The notes: a model not told the origin generated them from the sequence alone. Numbered from the stretch's first letter, positions 34,004-44,186 are shown. The stretch is 64,000 bases of DNA from JANNSX01 sp046348995 (GCA_046348995.1 JAXMDB010000010.1:138620-202619); one strand, 5' to 3'. Program-made: numbers and translations.

Positions 34004-34590
34004 CCGAGCGCTGCCCCTGGGCCGGAAGCGATCCGCTCTATGTCGCCTACCACGACACCGAGTGGGGCGTGCCCAAGACGGACGAGCGCGCGCTGTTCGA
34101 GAAGCTCGTGCTCGAGGGCTTTCAGTCGGGCTTGTCCTGGATCACAATTCTGAGAAAGCGCGAGAATTTCCGGAAGGCGTTCCACGGCTTCGATCCCGTC
34201 CGCATCGTCCGCTACGGCGACAAGGACGTCGCGCGGTTGATGCAGGACGAAGGCATCGTACGCAATCGCCTGAAGGTCGCCGCGACGATCGACAATGCGC
34301 GCGCGTATTTGAAGCTCGCCGAGACACGGGGGCTCGCGTCGCTCATCTGGGAGATGGCGGGCGGCAAGCCACAGCAGAACGCCCATCGCAGCATGCAGGA
34401 CGTGCCGGCCGAAACGCCCGTCAGCAAGGCGATCTCGAAAGAGCTCAAGCGTCGGGGCTTCCGCTTCGTCGGCCCGACCACCATCTACGCGTTCATGCAA
34501 TCGATGGGCATGGTCAACGATCACCTCGTTGGATGCCCGAGCCACGCCACCTGCGCCGCGCTCGCCAAGCGCTTCAAGGTGCCGTCGTGA
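34000..34590 (+). CDS. tag: DNA-3-methyladenine glycosylase I
   Basis: Removes 3-methyladenine from alkylated DNA. The 196 residues contain the full zinc site of Tag: C5, H18, H175 and C179 (CPW..., YHDTEWG, NDHLVGC), and the putative catalytic Glu39 in LEGFQSGLSW. Length and motifs are canonical. It sits between ygfZ (4-base overlap) and the HD-domain gene (4-base overlap), forming a three-gene operon. Confidence 0.96.
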   Translation: MTERCPWAGSDPLYVAYHDTEWGVPKTDERALFEKLVLEGFQSGLSWITILRKRENFRKAFHGFDPVRIVRYGDKDVARLMQDEGIVRNRLKVAATIDNARAYLKLAETRGLASLIWEMAGGKPQQNAHRSMQDVPAETPVSKAISKELKRRGFRFVGPTTIYAFMQSMGMVNDHLVGCPSHATCAALAKRFKVPS

Positions 34591-35198
34591 CGAGTGCTCG
34601 CGGCGCCCGCGCCTGGCAACGCATGTTGTCGGGCCGGCGGCTCGATCTCCTGGCGCCCGATCCGGCCGACATCGAGATCGACGACATCGCCCATGGCCTC
34701 GCCCGTGTCGCGCGCTGGAACGGACAGACGACCGGCGATCACGCCTTTTCCGTCGCCCAGCACTGCTGCCTCGTCGAGGCGATCGTCGCCGAGCTCGTGC
34801 CGGAGGCCTCGCGCGAGCTGCGACTGATGGCTTTGCTGCACGATGCACCCGAATACGTCATCGGCGACTTGATCAGCCCCTTCAAGGCCGCGATCGGGCT
34901 CGACTACAAATCCTTCGAGTTGCAGTTGCTCGCCGCCATCCATCGCCGGTTCGGGCTCGCCGCCGAGGTCGATCAAGACGTAGCGCGACTGATCAAACAG
35001 GCCGACCGCATCGCGGCTTTCTATGAAGCAACTCGCCTCGCCGGGTTCTCCGTAGAGGAATCGCTGGACTTCTTCGGAAGACCACCAGCTATGCGACACG
35101 CATTTACACAATCTTTAGGCATACTCGTTTCTTGGACTGCAAATCATGCAGAAAACCAGTATTTGCAGCGTTATCGGATCCTCACCGCGGCAGATTAA
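34587..35198 (+). CDS. HD-domain hydrolase (YfbR/5'-nucleotidase-like), GTG start
   Basis: The 203-residue protein has the HD fold: H59 in DHAFSVAQHC and the H85-D86 pair in MALLHDAPEYVIGD, followed by DLISPFK and later DRIAAFYEAT. This resembles YfbR-type deoxynucleotide 5'-phosphatases and other phosphohydrolases. The GTG at 34587 overlaps the tag stop as GTGA; a longer in-frame stretch upstream lies inside ygfZ and tag and is not protein-like. The substrate is uncertain. A pairing with a DNA repair gene fits nucleotide metabolism. Confidence 0.82.
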   Translation: MTSARGARAWQRMLSGRRLDLLAPDPADIEIDDIAHGLARVARWNGQTTGDHAFSVAQHCCLVEAIVAELVPEASRELRLMALLHDAPEYVIGDLISPFKAAIGLDYKSFELQLLAAIHRRFGLAAEVDQDVARLIKQADRIAAFYEATRLAGFSVEESLDFFGRPPAMRHAFTQSLGILVSWTANHAENQYLQRYRILTAAD

Positions 35199-35409
35199 AT
35201 TGACTGTTCGTTTCTAACCCTCTGGTCAGACACTCAATATCTCCACGCTGCTGCCTAAGTGCTGCCTTGGTTGTGAGTGACCGTTCGACTGCTGCAGACG
35301 ACAACAACAAGGCGCAATCAATGCGCTGTCCGGTACGCCTACTGTCTCGTCTTTACTCAATGAGGCCGCGCCCTGGCGGGGGGACCGGCGGGACACCAGG
35401 GGAACGAAC
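35199..35409. promoter_or_regulatory. Intergenic region ahead of the NAD regulator
   Basis: These 211 bases are locally AT-richer than their surroundings (TTAAATTGACTGTTCGTTT near 35196-35214) and hold no open frame of note. A TTGACT at about 35202 could be a -35 element, but no convincing -10 follows at the right distance. The regulator's ribosome site is probably AGGGG about 8 bases before its ATG. I could not find a clear palindromic operator. Confidence 0.35.
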
Positions 35410-36411
35410 ATGAGCGTGATCGACAAGCGCCGCCCGGAGGGGCATGGCGGCGTAACCATTTTGGAAGTAGGCCTCAACGCCGCGATCGTCTCCGTCGCCG
35501 ACGATCAACCACGCATCCTGACCCTCCGCCCGGACGGTCAGATGCCGAAAACCGACGACCTGCCGCACGGGCTCTATCTGCCGAGCAAACATCTGACGCT
35601 CGACGGTGGCTTGCGCAGCTGGGTTTCCACCCAGACTGGTCTGACGCTCGGCTACGTCGAGCAGCTCTTCACCTTTGGCGAGCAGGCCATGCAAGGCCGC
35701 CTCGGCGAGAGTGGACCGCAGACCATCTCGATCGGCTATCTCGCCTTGACCCGCCACGCCGACGACCAGCCGTTGACCGGCGGTCACTGGCGGAGCTGGT
35801 ACGAGTTCTTCCCGTGGGAGGATTGGCGCGACGGCAAGCCCCGCGTGCTCGCCGCCGAGATCGAGCCGCGACTGCGCCGCTGGATCGAAGGCCCGGCCAA
35901 CGGCCACACACCGGTCGAGCGTGCCGAGCGCTTGCGCATCAACTTCGGTTTGGACGGCGGCAGCTGGGACGAGGAAAAGGTTCAGGAGCGCTTCGACATC
36001 ATGGTCGAGGCGGGCCTGCTGCCCGAAGCCAAATCCGAAGCCACCGACAGTGCGGCGCCCGATACGTACGTCTGGGCCGGCGAATCCCTGACCCGTCATC
36101 ACCGGCGGATCCTGGCGACCGCCATCGGCCGTCTGCGTGCCAAAATCAAGTATCGTCCGGTCGTCTTCGAGCTGATGCCGGCCGATTTCACGCTGTTCGA
36201 GCTGCAGAAGACCGTCGAGGCAATCCTCGGCAGCCGCCTGCACAAGCAGAACTTCCGCCGGCTCGTCGAAGCTGCAGGCCTCGTTGATACGACGGGCGAG
36301 GTGCGCAATCACACGGGTGGGCGGCCGGCAAAGCTCTACCGCTTCCGCCGCGAGGTTCTGCTCGAGCGTCCGGCTCCCGGCGTGCGCGTCCGGGCGGGGG
36401 CGGCGCACTAG
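35410..36411 (+). CDS. nadQ: NUDIX-related transcriptional regulator of NAD metabolism (NadQ/NrtR type)
   Basis: The 333-residue protein has a degenerate N-terminal NUDIX domain: LTLDGGLRSWVSTQTGL stands where the REL-x-EETG helix would be, so hydrolysis is not expected, followed by EQLFTFGEQ and ISIGYLAL. The C-terminal winged helix (FTLFELQKTVEAILGS, KQNFRRLVEAAGL, GGRPAKLYRF) is like that of NrtR. Alphaproteobacterial NadQ proteins, as I recall them, have this layout and repress NAD synthesis genes. It stands alone with a strong terminator. Confidence 0.72.
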   Translation: MSVIDKRRPEGHGGVTILEVGLNAAIVSVADDQPRILTLRPDGQMPKTDDLPHGLYLPSKHLTLDGGLRSWVSTQTGLTLGYVEQLFTFGEQAMQGRLGESGPQTISIGYLALTRHADDQPLTGGHWRSWYEFFPWEDWRDGKPRVLAAEIEPRLRRWIEGPANGHTPVERAERLRINFGLDGGSWDEEKVQERFDIMVEAGLLPEAKSEATDSAAPDTYVWAGESLTRHHRRILATAIGRLRAKIKYRPVVFELMPADFTLFELQKTVEAILGSRLHKQNFRRLVEAAGLVDTTGEVRNHTGGRPAKLYRFRREVLLERPAPGVRVRAGAAH

Positions 36412-36438
36412 CTGCTCCACATACGCCACTCACCAGCG

Positions 36439-36467
36439 AAAGGCCGGGCCATCTTGCCCGGCCTTTT
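36439..36467 (+). terminator. Strong Rho-independent terminator
   Basis: An 11-base-pair stem AAAGGCCGGGC/GCCCGGCCTTT (36439-36449 with 36456-36466) has the loop CATCTT, ending in TTTT. It lies 28 bases after the stop of the NAD regulator and closes that transcript. Confidence 0.92.
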
Positions 36468-36556
36468 CCATGCGCCGTTCCCGGCTTGATCCGCCTTGGC
36501 GTCTTCCCCATATGTGAGAGGCGAACAGCCGAGTTTGAAAGCGGTGGAGGACATCG

Positions 36557-36781
36557 ATGCCGATGGTGATCACCGTCTGGGGCGCGACGGCGCTGATTTC
36601 CGGGTTCCTCGGTTTCCTGCTGGCGTCTGCCAAGCGGCGTAGCGCCGATTTCTGGACGGCCGTCTCCTTCCTCTTTCCGCCGAGCCTGCTCGCCCTCTTG
36701 ATGCTGCCGCGCGCCAGCGACGCCATGGTCGCCGATCGGCAGATGCGCAAGGCCCTGCGGCGGTTCACGTCCGACGACTGA
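36557..36781 (+). CDS. Small membrane protein of unknown function
   Basis: A 74-residue protein with two hydrophobic segments (about 4-22, VITVWGATALISGFLGFLL, and about 34-50, WTAVSFLFPPSLLALLML) joined by a short basic loop (ASAKRRSADF) and ending in a basic cytoplasmic-type tail. No family recognised. It lies between two terminated units, and I see no partner. The start ATG at 36557 follows GGTGGAGGACATCG, a good ribosome site (GGAGG). Confidence 0.6.
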   Translation: MPMVITVWGATALISGFLGFLLASAKRRSADFWTAVSFLFPPSLLALLMLPRASDAMVADRQMRKALRRFTSDD

Positions 36782-36868
36782 CGCCGCCCACCGCATAACC
36801 GCCATGCCTTGCGACCCCCTGCGAGCGATGTAGTCTCGGGACGCCGATTGAGCCCGAGGGGGATCGCC

Positions 36869-37939
36869 GTGAAGTTTCATCTCTTCATCAGCATGGAGCG
36901 CTTCTCGCCCGCCGACGACATGCGCGATATCGAGCGGCATGTGCTCGACATGGTGCAGCGGGCGGAGGATGCGGGGTTCGAGACGGCCTGGGCCTCCGAG
37001 CACCACACGAACGAGCTCATCGTCGCGCCGAACCCATTTCTCATTCTGACGCGGTGGGCCCACTACACGAGCAAGCTGCGCCTCGGGACCGGGGTCGTCG
37101 CCGCGCCCTACTGGCATCCGATCAAGCTCGCCGAGGAAGCGGCTCTCGTCGATCTCTATTCCGGTGGGCGCCTCGATCTTGGCGTCGGCAGCGGCGCCTT
37201 CCAGTACGAGTTCGATCGCATGCGGCCGGGCGTCAGCCAGACCGAGGGCTACCTCTACCTGCAGGAGATCGTGCCGCTCGTCGAAGCCCTGTGGAAGGGC
37301 GACGTGGCGCACAATGGCAAATACTGGAGCTTCCCGACCGCGACCTCGGTGCCCAAGCCTGTGCAGAAACCATCCCCGCCGATCTGGATCACGGCGCGCT
37401 CGCCGCTGACCTACGATTGGGCAATGTCGCACGGCTACAACCTCACCTGCTGGCCGATCACGCGTCCGATCGCCGAGCTCGAGGAATACCGCCAGCGTTA
37501 CGACAACGCCCTGAAGCATCTGCCCACGGGCAAGCCGCGTCCCCGTTTCGCCGCCATGCGGCATACGACGGTCTACGATCGCAAGGAGCAGTGGCAGGTG
37601 CCGGTCGATGCCATGGCAGTCTGGTCGGCGCGCTTCGGCAATCTGTTCGCGACCTCCGGCACAGTGAAGAACGGCTTCGTGCCGCCGGTCGATTTGGCCG
37701 AGATCAAGTCGCGCGACAACTTCAATGCCCGGGAGCTTTCCGAGAATCTCATGTTCGGAACGCCCGAGGAGGTGCGCGCGAAGCTCAAAGGATACGAGGC
37801 GCTCGGTGTCGACACCTTCCTCTATTTCACGAGCTTCGGCCTCGATCGCGCCACCGAGCGACGCTCGCTCGAGCTGTTCGCGCGTGAGGTCATGCCGGCG
37901 TTCGCCGACGCAGCGTCTAAACTCGAAGTGACGGCCTGA
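36869..37939 (+). CDS. LLM-class (bacterial luciferase-like) flavin-dependent monooxygenase
   Basis: The 356 residues follow the luciferase-like TIM barrel: MVQRAEDAGFETAWASEHH, KLRLGTGVVAAPYWHPIKLAEEAALVDLYSGGRLDLGVGSG, and SPPIWITARSPLTYDWA. It probably uses reduced FMN to oxygenate an unknown substrate. I chose the GTG at 36869 (MKFHLFISMERF), preceded by GAGGGGGA; an upstream TTG would add 20 unconserved residues. It lies 3 bases from the amidohydrolase gene and is probably cotranscribed with it. Confidence 0.87.
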   Translation: MKFHLFISMERFSPADDMRDIERHVLDMVQRAEDAGFETAWASEHHTNELIVAPNPFLILTRWAHYTSKLRLGTGVVAAPYWHPIKLAEEAALVDLYSGGRLDLGVGSGAFQYEFDRMRPGVSQTEGYLYLQEIVPLVEALWKGDVAHNGKYWSFPTATSVPKPVQKPSPPIWITARSPLTYDWAMSHGYNLTCWPITRPIAELEEYRQRYDNALKHLPTGKPRPRFAAMRHTTVYDRKEQWQVPVDAMAVWSARFGNLFATSGTVKNGFVPPVDLAEIKSRDNFNARELSENLMFGTPEEVRAKLKGYEALGVDTFLYFTSFGLDRATERRSLELFAREVMPAFADAASKLEVTA

Positions 37940-37942
37940 TCC

Positions 37943-38776
37943 ATGCTCATCGATTGGCACACGAACCTGTGGATGCCCGAGCACTTCGGGCCCGAGGCCA
38001 AGGAGCTCACCGGCCGCGTCAGCTCCAACGACGGCTCGCCGCAAGCCTTCGAGCGCGATGTGCTCGGCACGGCGGACCGCGCCGTCATCGTGACGATGAA
38101 CTTCCCAAAGATCGGCTTGAACGTGCCGAACACCTTCGTCGCCGAGGTGGTGGCCAAGCACAAGGATCGCGTGAAGGGTCTCGCCTGCGTCGATCCCATG
38201 CACCCCAACGCCGAGCGCGATCTCGAGCACGCGATCCGCGAGCTTGGACTACAGGGGCTCAAGATTTCGCCGGTCTACGGCGTGTTCGATCCATGGTGCG
38301 CGGAAGCCGGGCGCTTGTATCGGCTCTGCGAGCGCTTGCGCGTGCCGCTGCTCTGGCATCAGTCGGCGGGTTTTGCCAGCCAATGCGCGCTCGATTGGGG
38401 ACGTCCGGCGCTGCTCGATCGCATCGGCCGCGAGTTTCCCAAGCTCAAGCAGATCGTCGCGCATCTGGGCCAGCCCTGGATGGAGGAGGCGGTCGTGCTT
38501 CTGCGCAAGCACCCGCAGATCTACTCCGACCTCTCGGCGCGCTTTCATCGCAAGTGGCAGCTCTATCACGGGCTGATGGTGGCGAAGGAGTACGGCGTGA
38601 CGGGTCAGCTCCTGTTCGGCTCCGACTTTCCGGTGCGCTCGACCGCCGCAGCGGCTGCCGAATTCCGGGCGCTGAACGACTGGGGCGAGGGCGTGCGGAT
38701 GCCGCGGTTCCCCGACGAGACGATCGAAGAGATCATCAGCGGGCGACCTTGGAGCCTGATTTGGGACGGGGCTTGA
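37943..38776 (+). CDS. Amidohydrolase-2 family TIM-barrel hydrolase or decarboxylase
   Basis: The 277 residues begin MLIDWHTNLW, a form of the 'DxHxH' start in which the second His is replaced (W-H-T-N), and include GLACVDPMHP, LWHQSAG, IVAHLGQPW and LLFGSDFPVR, all landmarks of the amidohydrolase_2 family. Decarboxylases and lactonases of this family often act on products of flavin monooxygenases, which fits the gene just upstream. The metal site may be mononuclear. It overlaps the convergent DUF488 gene by 41 bases at the 3' end. Confidence 0.8.
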   Translation: MLIDWHTNLWMPEHFGPEAKELTGRVSSNDGSPQAFERDVLGTADRAVIVTMNFPKIGLNVPNTFVAEVVAKHKDRVKGLACVDPMHPNAERDLEHAIRELGLQGLKISPVYGVFDPWCAEAGRLYRLCERLRVPLLWHQSAGFASQCALDWGRPALLDRIGREFPKLKQIVAHLGQPWMEEAVVLLRKHPQIYSDLSARFHRKWQLYHGLMVAKEYGVTGQLLFGSDFPVRSTAAAAAEFRALNDWGEGVRMPRFPDETIEEIISGRPWSLIWDGA

Positions 38777-39125
38777 GGAGGGCCTCGATCTCGTCGCGAA
38801 CGATGCTGGCGCTGTTGTGCTTGTCGGCACGGGCCGCATAGAGCAGCGTCAGCGTTTGTTGCTGTGCCAGCGCCGCCAAGCGTTCCAGATGGGCGAGCGC
38901 TTCGGGTTGCGCCAACTCCAGGCGATAGCGCTGCGCGAACTCGCTCCAGCGCGCCTCCGCGTGATTGAACCATGTCCGCAGCTCGGGACTCGGCGCGATG
39001 TCCTTGAGCCACTCGTCGAGCTGTGCCGCCGCTTTCGTCACCCCGCGCGGCCAAAGCCGGTCGACGAGGACACGATAGCCATCGGCGGGATCGGGAGCGT
39101 CGTAGACTCGCTTTGTCGTGATCAT
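38736..39125 (-). CDS. DUF488 family protein
   Basis: The 129 residues match the DUF488 pattern: YRVLVDRLWPRG (about 17-28), LDEWLKDIAPS, LRTWFNH, and a C-terminal block LTLLYAARADKHNSASIVR. The function is unknown. The ATG at 39125 is the first before the conserved part (MITTKRVYD); a longer frame upstream is unlike protein. The stop lies within the end of the amidohydrolase gene on the other strand. Confidence 0.82.
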   Translation of the reverse strand: MITTKRVYDAPDPADGYRVLVDRLWPRGVTKAAAQLDEWLKDIAPSPELRTWFNHAEARWSEFAQRYRLELAQPEALAHLERLAALAQQQTLTLLYAARADKHNSASIVRDEIEALLKPRPKSGSKVAR

Positions 39126-39294
39126 ACGAGCTCGCGTCGTGCCCACGCCGCATCGGGAAATGCGCCGACTGCGAACTCGAAGGCCCGGCAAATGATCGTG
39201 GTCATGGCGGTTTCGGCCCCAGTGGTTTGCAAATTCGAGCGGTTGGTACATAACACGGCCACTGCCGCCGCTGCATAGGCTATGGGATGCGATC

Positions 39295-40440
39295 ATGCTC
39301 CTGCTCGAACATCAAGGAAAGTCACTCCTCAGGCGCTTTGGCATTGCGACGCCACCGGGCGTTGTCGTCCACGATGAGGATGAGTTGCGTGAGGCTATGG
39401 CCGACGGACGGCCGAAGGTCCTGAAAGTGCAGGTGGCCTCGGGCGGCCGGGGCAAGGCCGGCGGCATCGTGACGGTCGCGAGCGAAGCGGAGGCGCTCGG
39501 CGCCTACGGGCGGCTGCGCCAGCTCAAGATCGGCGGGGAGAGGTGCGAGGCTGTGCTCGTCGAGGACCGCGCCGCCTTCGACCGCGAGCGCTACATGGCC
39601 GTCCAGATCGAGAGCGGACGGCTTCTGCTTCTGATCGCAGCGCGCGGCGGCGTCGACATCGAGACGATCACCGAGCACGACCCGGCGAACATTCGCACGC
39701 TCGAGATCGATGCGGCCGAGGGACCCGATCGAGCGGCACTCGAGGCAGCATTCGCCGCCGTAGGCTTCTCGCCAGCACTCTGGCCGCAGTATGCCGAGAT
39801 CGCCCGCCGCCTCTACGATCTTGCGCGCGCCTGCGACGCCGCCACCGTCGAGATCAATCCACTCGTCGAGATGGCGGATGGCACGCTGCTCGCGCTCGAC
39901 GCCCGCGTCTTTCTCGACGAGACGGCACTCGCCCGGCAGCCCGAGCTCGCAGCCTTGCGGCTCACAACGGCCGAAGTGAGTAAGCCAACGGCTCCGAAGC
40001 CCTCCTTCAAACAGAATCCTTCGGGCGGTGCGATCGGGTTGATCGGCTTCGGCTCGGGCCTGAACATCACCTTCATGGATTGGATCGCGACGCTCGGCGG
40101 CAGCGTTGGGGTCCTCGTCGACATCGATGCCATGGTGACGGGTGGACATGCGGAAGCGGGATTTGCCGCCGCCTTCGCGCATATGGATCACGACCCGGCC
40201 GTACGATCCGTGCTGCTGTGCATCATCAGCTGCGGCAACAAGATGGACGACGTCGTCCGCGCGATGATCGGCGCAATCGCCGCGCGCCCCCCTGACGCTA
40301 AGCCTCTGATCCTGCATCTGCGCGGCAATCGGATGCGATATGCGCAACCGCTGCTCGATGCGGCGAACCTCTCCAACAGCGCCTCTCTCGCGTCCGCGAT
40401 CACCGATGTCGTTGCCGTCGCAGCGGAGGCGCGGCCATGA
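39295..40440 (+). CDS. Divergent succinyl-CoA-synthetase-beta-like ATP-grasp subunit
   Basis: The 381 residues start like SucC/MtkA (LLEHQGKSLLRRFGIATPPG) and have the ATP-grasp glycine loop VASGGRGKAGGI (48-58) and VEINPLVEMADG for metal binding. The C-terminal half departs from SucC: the expected NGAGLAM and 'LDVGG' segments read GFGSGLNITFMDW and LVDIDAM. It is coupled to the next gene by an ATGA overlap and is probably half of an acid-CoA ligase. The acid is unknown; it is unlikely to be the TCA-cycle enzyme, because the flanking genes are not TCA genes. Confidence 0.8.
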   Translation: MLLLEHQGKSLLRRFGIATPPGVVVHDEDELREAMADGRPKVLKVQVASGGRGKAGGIVTVASEAEALGAYGRLRQLKIGGERCEAVLVEDRAAFDRERYMAVQIESGRLLLLIAARGGVDIETITEHDPANIRTLEIDAAEGPDRAALEAAFAAVGFSPALWPQYAEIARRLYDLARACDAATVEINPLVEMADGTLLALDARVFLDETALARQPELAALRLTTAEVSKPTAPKPSFKQNPSGGAIGLIGFGSGLNITFMDWIATLGGSVGVLVDIDAMVTGGHAEAGFAAAFAHMDHDPAVRSVLLCIISCGNKMDDVVRAMIGAIAARPPDAKPLILHLRGNRMRYAQPLLDAANLSNSASLASAITDVVAVAAEARP

Positions 40441-41318
40441 GCATCCTCATCGATCAGACCACTCGGATCGTCGTGCATGGCGCCGAGGCGCGATCGGCGC
40501 GCTTCCAGCTCGGCGAGATGGCGAGGTATCCCGCCCGCGTCGTCGCGGCCGTCCCGAGCCGGCCGGGCCCGATCGATCCGCCGTTGCCCGAGCCCGCGCC
40601 CCTTTATCCAACGGTTACCTCGGCCATCACCGAAACGAAGGCCGACTTGCTCCTGCTGTTCACGCCCCAGCTCGACGTCAAGGCCGTCGCGGTCGAGGCA
40701 ATCGGCGCCGGCATCAAAACCATCGTCTGCCTGACCGACGACGTACCGTTGCACGATGCCGTCGAAATCAAGCAAAGGGCGCGGAAAGCAGGCGTCACTT
40801 TGCTCGGTCCCAACTCGACAGGGCTCCTGTCACCGGGCGCTGGCAAGGCCGGCTACTACAGCGAGGACGTCTGCATTCCGGGTCGCGTCGGCGTGATCTC
40901 CAAGAGCGGCTCGCTCGCCTATGCGATCATGTCCGAGATGGTGAGCTTTGGCCTCGGCGTCAGCACGGTTGCGGGCATTGGCGGCGATGCCGTGCGGGGC
41001 GTCGCGTTCGCCGATCTGCTTCCGCTCTACGAGGCGGACCCCGGCACCGACGCCATCGTCATTCTCGGCGAGATCGGCGGCGAGGACGAGGAAAGGGGCG
41101 CGGCCGCTCGGATCGCTCTCGGCTTGCGCAAACCCGTGGTCGCCTACATCTCGGGCCGCTCGGTGCCGCTCGGCCAGAGCATGGGGCATGCGGGCGCCAT
41201 CGCCCGTCAGGGCCGCGGCGACTACCCCTCGAAAGTAAGAGCTCTGACCGATGCCGGAGTGGAGGTCGCCGATACTTTCGGCGACGTCGTGACCATCCTG
41301 CAGCGAGTGCTCAGCTAG
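40437..41318 (+). CDS. Divergent succinyl-CoA-synthetase-alpha-like subunit
   Basis: The 293-residue partner of the preceding gene keeps the phospho-histidine loop SMGHAGAI (His251) and TLLGPNSTGLLSPG typical of SucD. The N-terminal CoA-binding segment RIVVHGAEARSARFQLGEMA differs from the canonical glycine-rich GxTGxxGxxH, so the CoA pocket or the start of the domain has diverged. The nucleotide loop around ISKSGSLAYAI is intact. The pair would activate a carboxylic acid with ATP and CoA. Confidence 0.8.
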   Translation: MSILIDQTTRIVVHGAEARSARFQLGEMARYPARVVAAVPSRPGPIDPPLPEPAPLYPTVTSAITETKADLLLLFTPQLDVKAVAVEAIGAGIKTIVCLTDDVPLHDAVEIKQRARKAGVTLLGPNSTGLLSPGAGKAGYYSEDVCIPGRVGVISKSGSLAYAIMSEMVSFGLGVSTVAGIGGDAVRGVAFADLLPLYEADPGTDAIVILGEIGGEDEERGAAARIALGLRKPVVAYISGRSVPLGQSMGHAGAIARQGRGDYPSKVRALTDAGVEVADTFGDVVTILQRVLS

Positions 41319-41382
41319 AGTCATTCCGTTCGAACTGGAATCGCAGGCGCTGCCCTCGTGCCGAGCGCCGGAGGATTTGCAT

Positions 41383-41409
41383 GGGGTCAGACCCTGCGGG
41401 GCTGACCCC
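41383..41409. repeat. Palindromic hairpin repeat, copy 1
   Basis: GGGGTCAG/CTGACCCC is an 8-base-pair stem with an inner CCC/GGG pairing after one mismatch. It lies 64 bases past the stop of the SucD-like gene. It shares the GGGTCAGACCC core with copy 2, 20 bases downstream. There is no T tract, so it is more like a dispersed REP-type element than a terminator. Confidence 0.6.
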
Positions 41410-41429
41410 ACAGCTTGGACCGCGGAACA

Positions 41430-41454
41430 GGGTCAGACCCGCAGGGTCTGACCC
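41430..41454. repeat. Palindromic hairpin repeat, copy 2 (perfect)
   Basis: GGGTCAGACCC and GGGTCTGACCC form a perfect 11-base-pair stem around GCA. With copy 1 it makes a tandem pair of hairpins between convergent-independent gene blocks. The sequence resembles short repeats that occur many times in proteobacterial intergenic regions. The number of copies in this genome cannot be counted from the window. Confidence 0.7.
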
Positions 41455-41547
41455 CCAGCAGGCGCTTGACCAACAGACCGGCTGATTGATAAATTGTACT
41501 CATCGGTCAATTTTGATTGCGTCCGCCAAGAACATCGAGGCACTCCG

Positions 41548-42657
41548 ATGCGCACCGCCCTCGCCGAGCAATTCGGCATCGACGTTCCGATCTTCGCCTT
41601 CTCGCACTGCCGCGACGTGGTGGCAGCCGTCAGCAAGGCCGGCGGCATGGGAATCCTCGGTGCTGCCTGGATGACGGCGGACGAGCTCGAGATGTCGCTC
41701 GCCTGGATCGACGCCCATGTGGGCGGCAAGCCCTATGGCGTCGATCTGGTGTTTCCCGGCACGTTCGAGGACGTCGACGGGAGCGAGGATCTCGTCTCCC
41801 TGCTCCCAGCCTCCCATCGCGCTTTCGTCAATCGCCTCCTCGATGATGCCGGCATCGCCAGGCTGCCTGACGGAGAGCTCGATGCCTTCATGCGCGAGTA
41901 CGCGCTCAAGATGGCGATGACGCCGAAGAAAAGCCTGCGCCAGTTCGAGATCGCCCTCAAACATCCGGCGCGCTTCATCGTCGGCGCGCTCGGCGTGCCC
42001 CCACGCAGCCTGATCGATAAGGCACATGCCAGCGGCGTGAAGATCGGTGCGCTCGTCGGCAGCGCCAAGCATACGGCAAAGCAGCGTGAGGCCGGTGTCG
42101 ACGTCGTCGTCGCACAAGGCACCGAGGCCGGCGGTAGCGTCGGCTCGATCTCCTCCATGGTGCTCTGGCCGCAGGTGGTCGAGGCGGCAGGACCTATGCC
42201 CGTTCTGGCGGCCGGCGGCATCGGTCGCGGCTCGCAGATCCTCGCAGCCCTCGCGATGGGCTGTCAGGGCGTGTGGATGGGCTCGATCTGGCTCGGCACG
42301 ACGGAAAGCGAGCTTTCGCCCGAGATGAAGAAGGCTCTGTTCGATGCCGCCTCCGAGGAGGCCGTCATCAGCAAAGCGATGACCGGCAAACAGGGCCGCA
42401 TGCTCCGCTCGCGCTATACGGAGGCCTGGGACAAGGCGCCGTTGAAGCCGCTGACCTTTCCTCTGCAGTCGATCCTCGGCGGCGAGGCCTACAAACGTGC
42501 CGAGCGTGGGCGGCGGCTCGACTACTGGACCTACTCGGTCGGCCAGATCGTCGGTGACATGCGCGAGGAAACCACCGTCCGACATGTCATGGAGCGGCTC
42601 TTGACGGAGTACGTCGAGGCGGCGGACGCGCTCAAGGGCGTGATGGAGCGCACCTAG
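41548..42657 (+). CDS. Nitronate-monooxygenase/FabK-like flavoprotein
   Basis: The 369 residues have the FMN-binding TIM-barrel layout of the nitronate monooxygenase and enoyl-ACP reductase II family: an N-terminal FGIDVPIFAFSHCRDVVAAVSKAGGMGILGA, then VVVAQGTEAGGSVGS, and MPVLAAGGIGRGSQILAALAMGCQGVWMGS, the phosphate-binding segment. I placed the start at the ATG at 41548. It is next to, and convergent with, the acyl-CoA ligase gene. A role in fatty-acid or nitro-compound oxidation is possible; the substrate is unknown. Confidence 0.85.
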   Translation: MRTALAEQFGIDVPIFAFSHCRDVVAAVSKAGGMGILGAAWMTADELEMSLAWIDAHVGGKPYGVDLVFPGTFEDVDGSEDLVSLLPASHRAFVNRLLDDAGIARLPDGELDAFMREYALKMAMTPKKSLRQFEIALKHPARFIVGALGVPPRSLIDKAHASGVKIGALVGSAKHTAKQREAGVDVVVAQGTEAGGSVGSISSMVLWPQVVEAAGPMPVLAAGGIGRGSQILAALAMGCQGVWMGSIWLGTTESELSPEMKKALFDAASEEAVISKAMTGKQGRMLRSRYTEAWDKAPLKPLTFPLQSILGGEAYKRAERGRRLDYWTYSVGQIVGDMREETTVRHVMERLLTEYVEAADALKGVMERT

Positions 42658-42666
42658 ATCGGACTC

Positions 42667-44169
<1,503 letters not shown>

Positions 44170-44186
44170 CACCACTGCCTCACGTC

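Noticed and set aside
39126..39294. An N-terminal extension of the DUF488 gene up to 39296.
   Set aside because: The extra residues are His/Arg-rich and unconserved, and they would cover the probable promoter region of the ligase pair.
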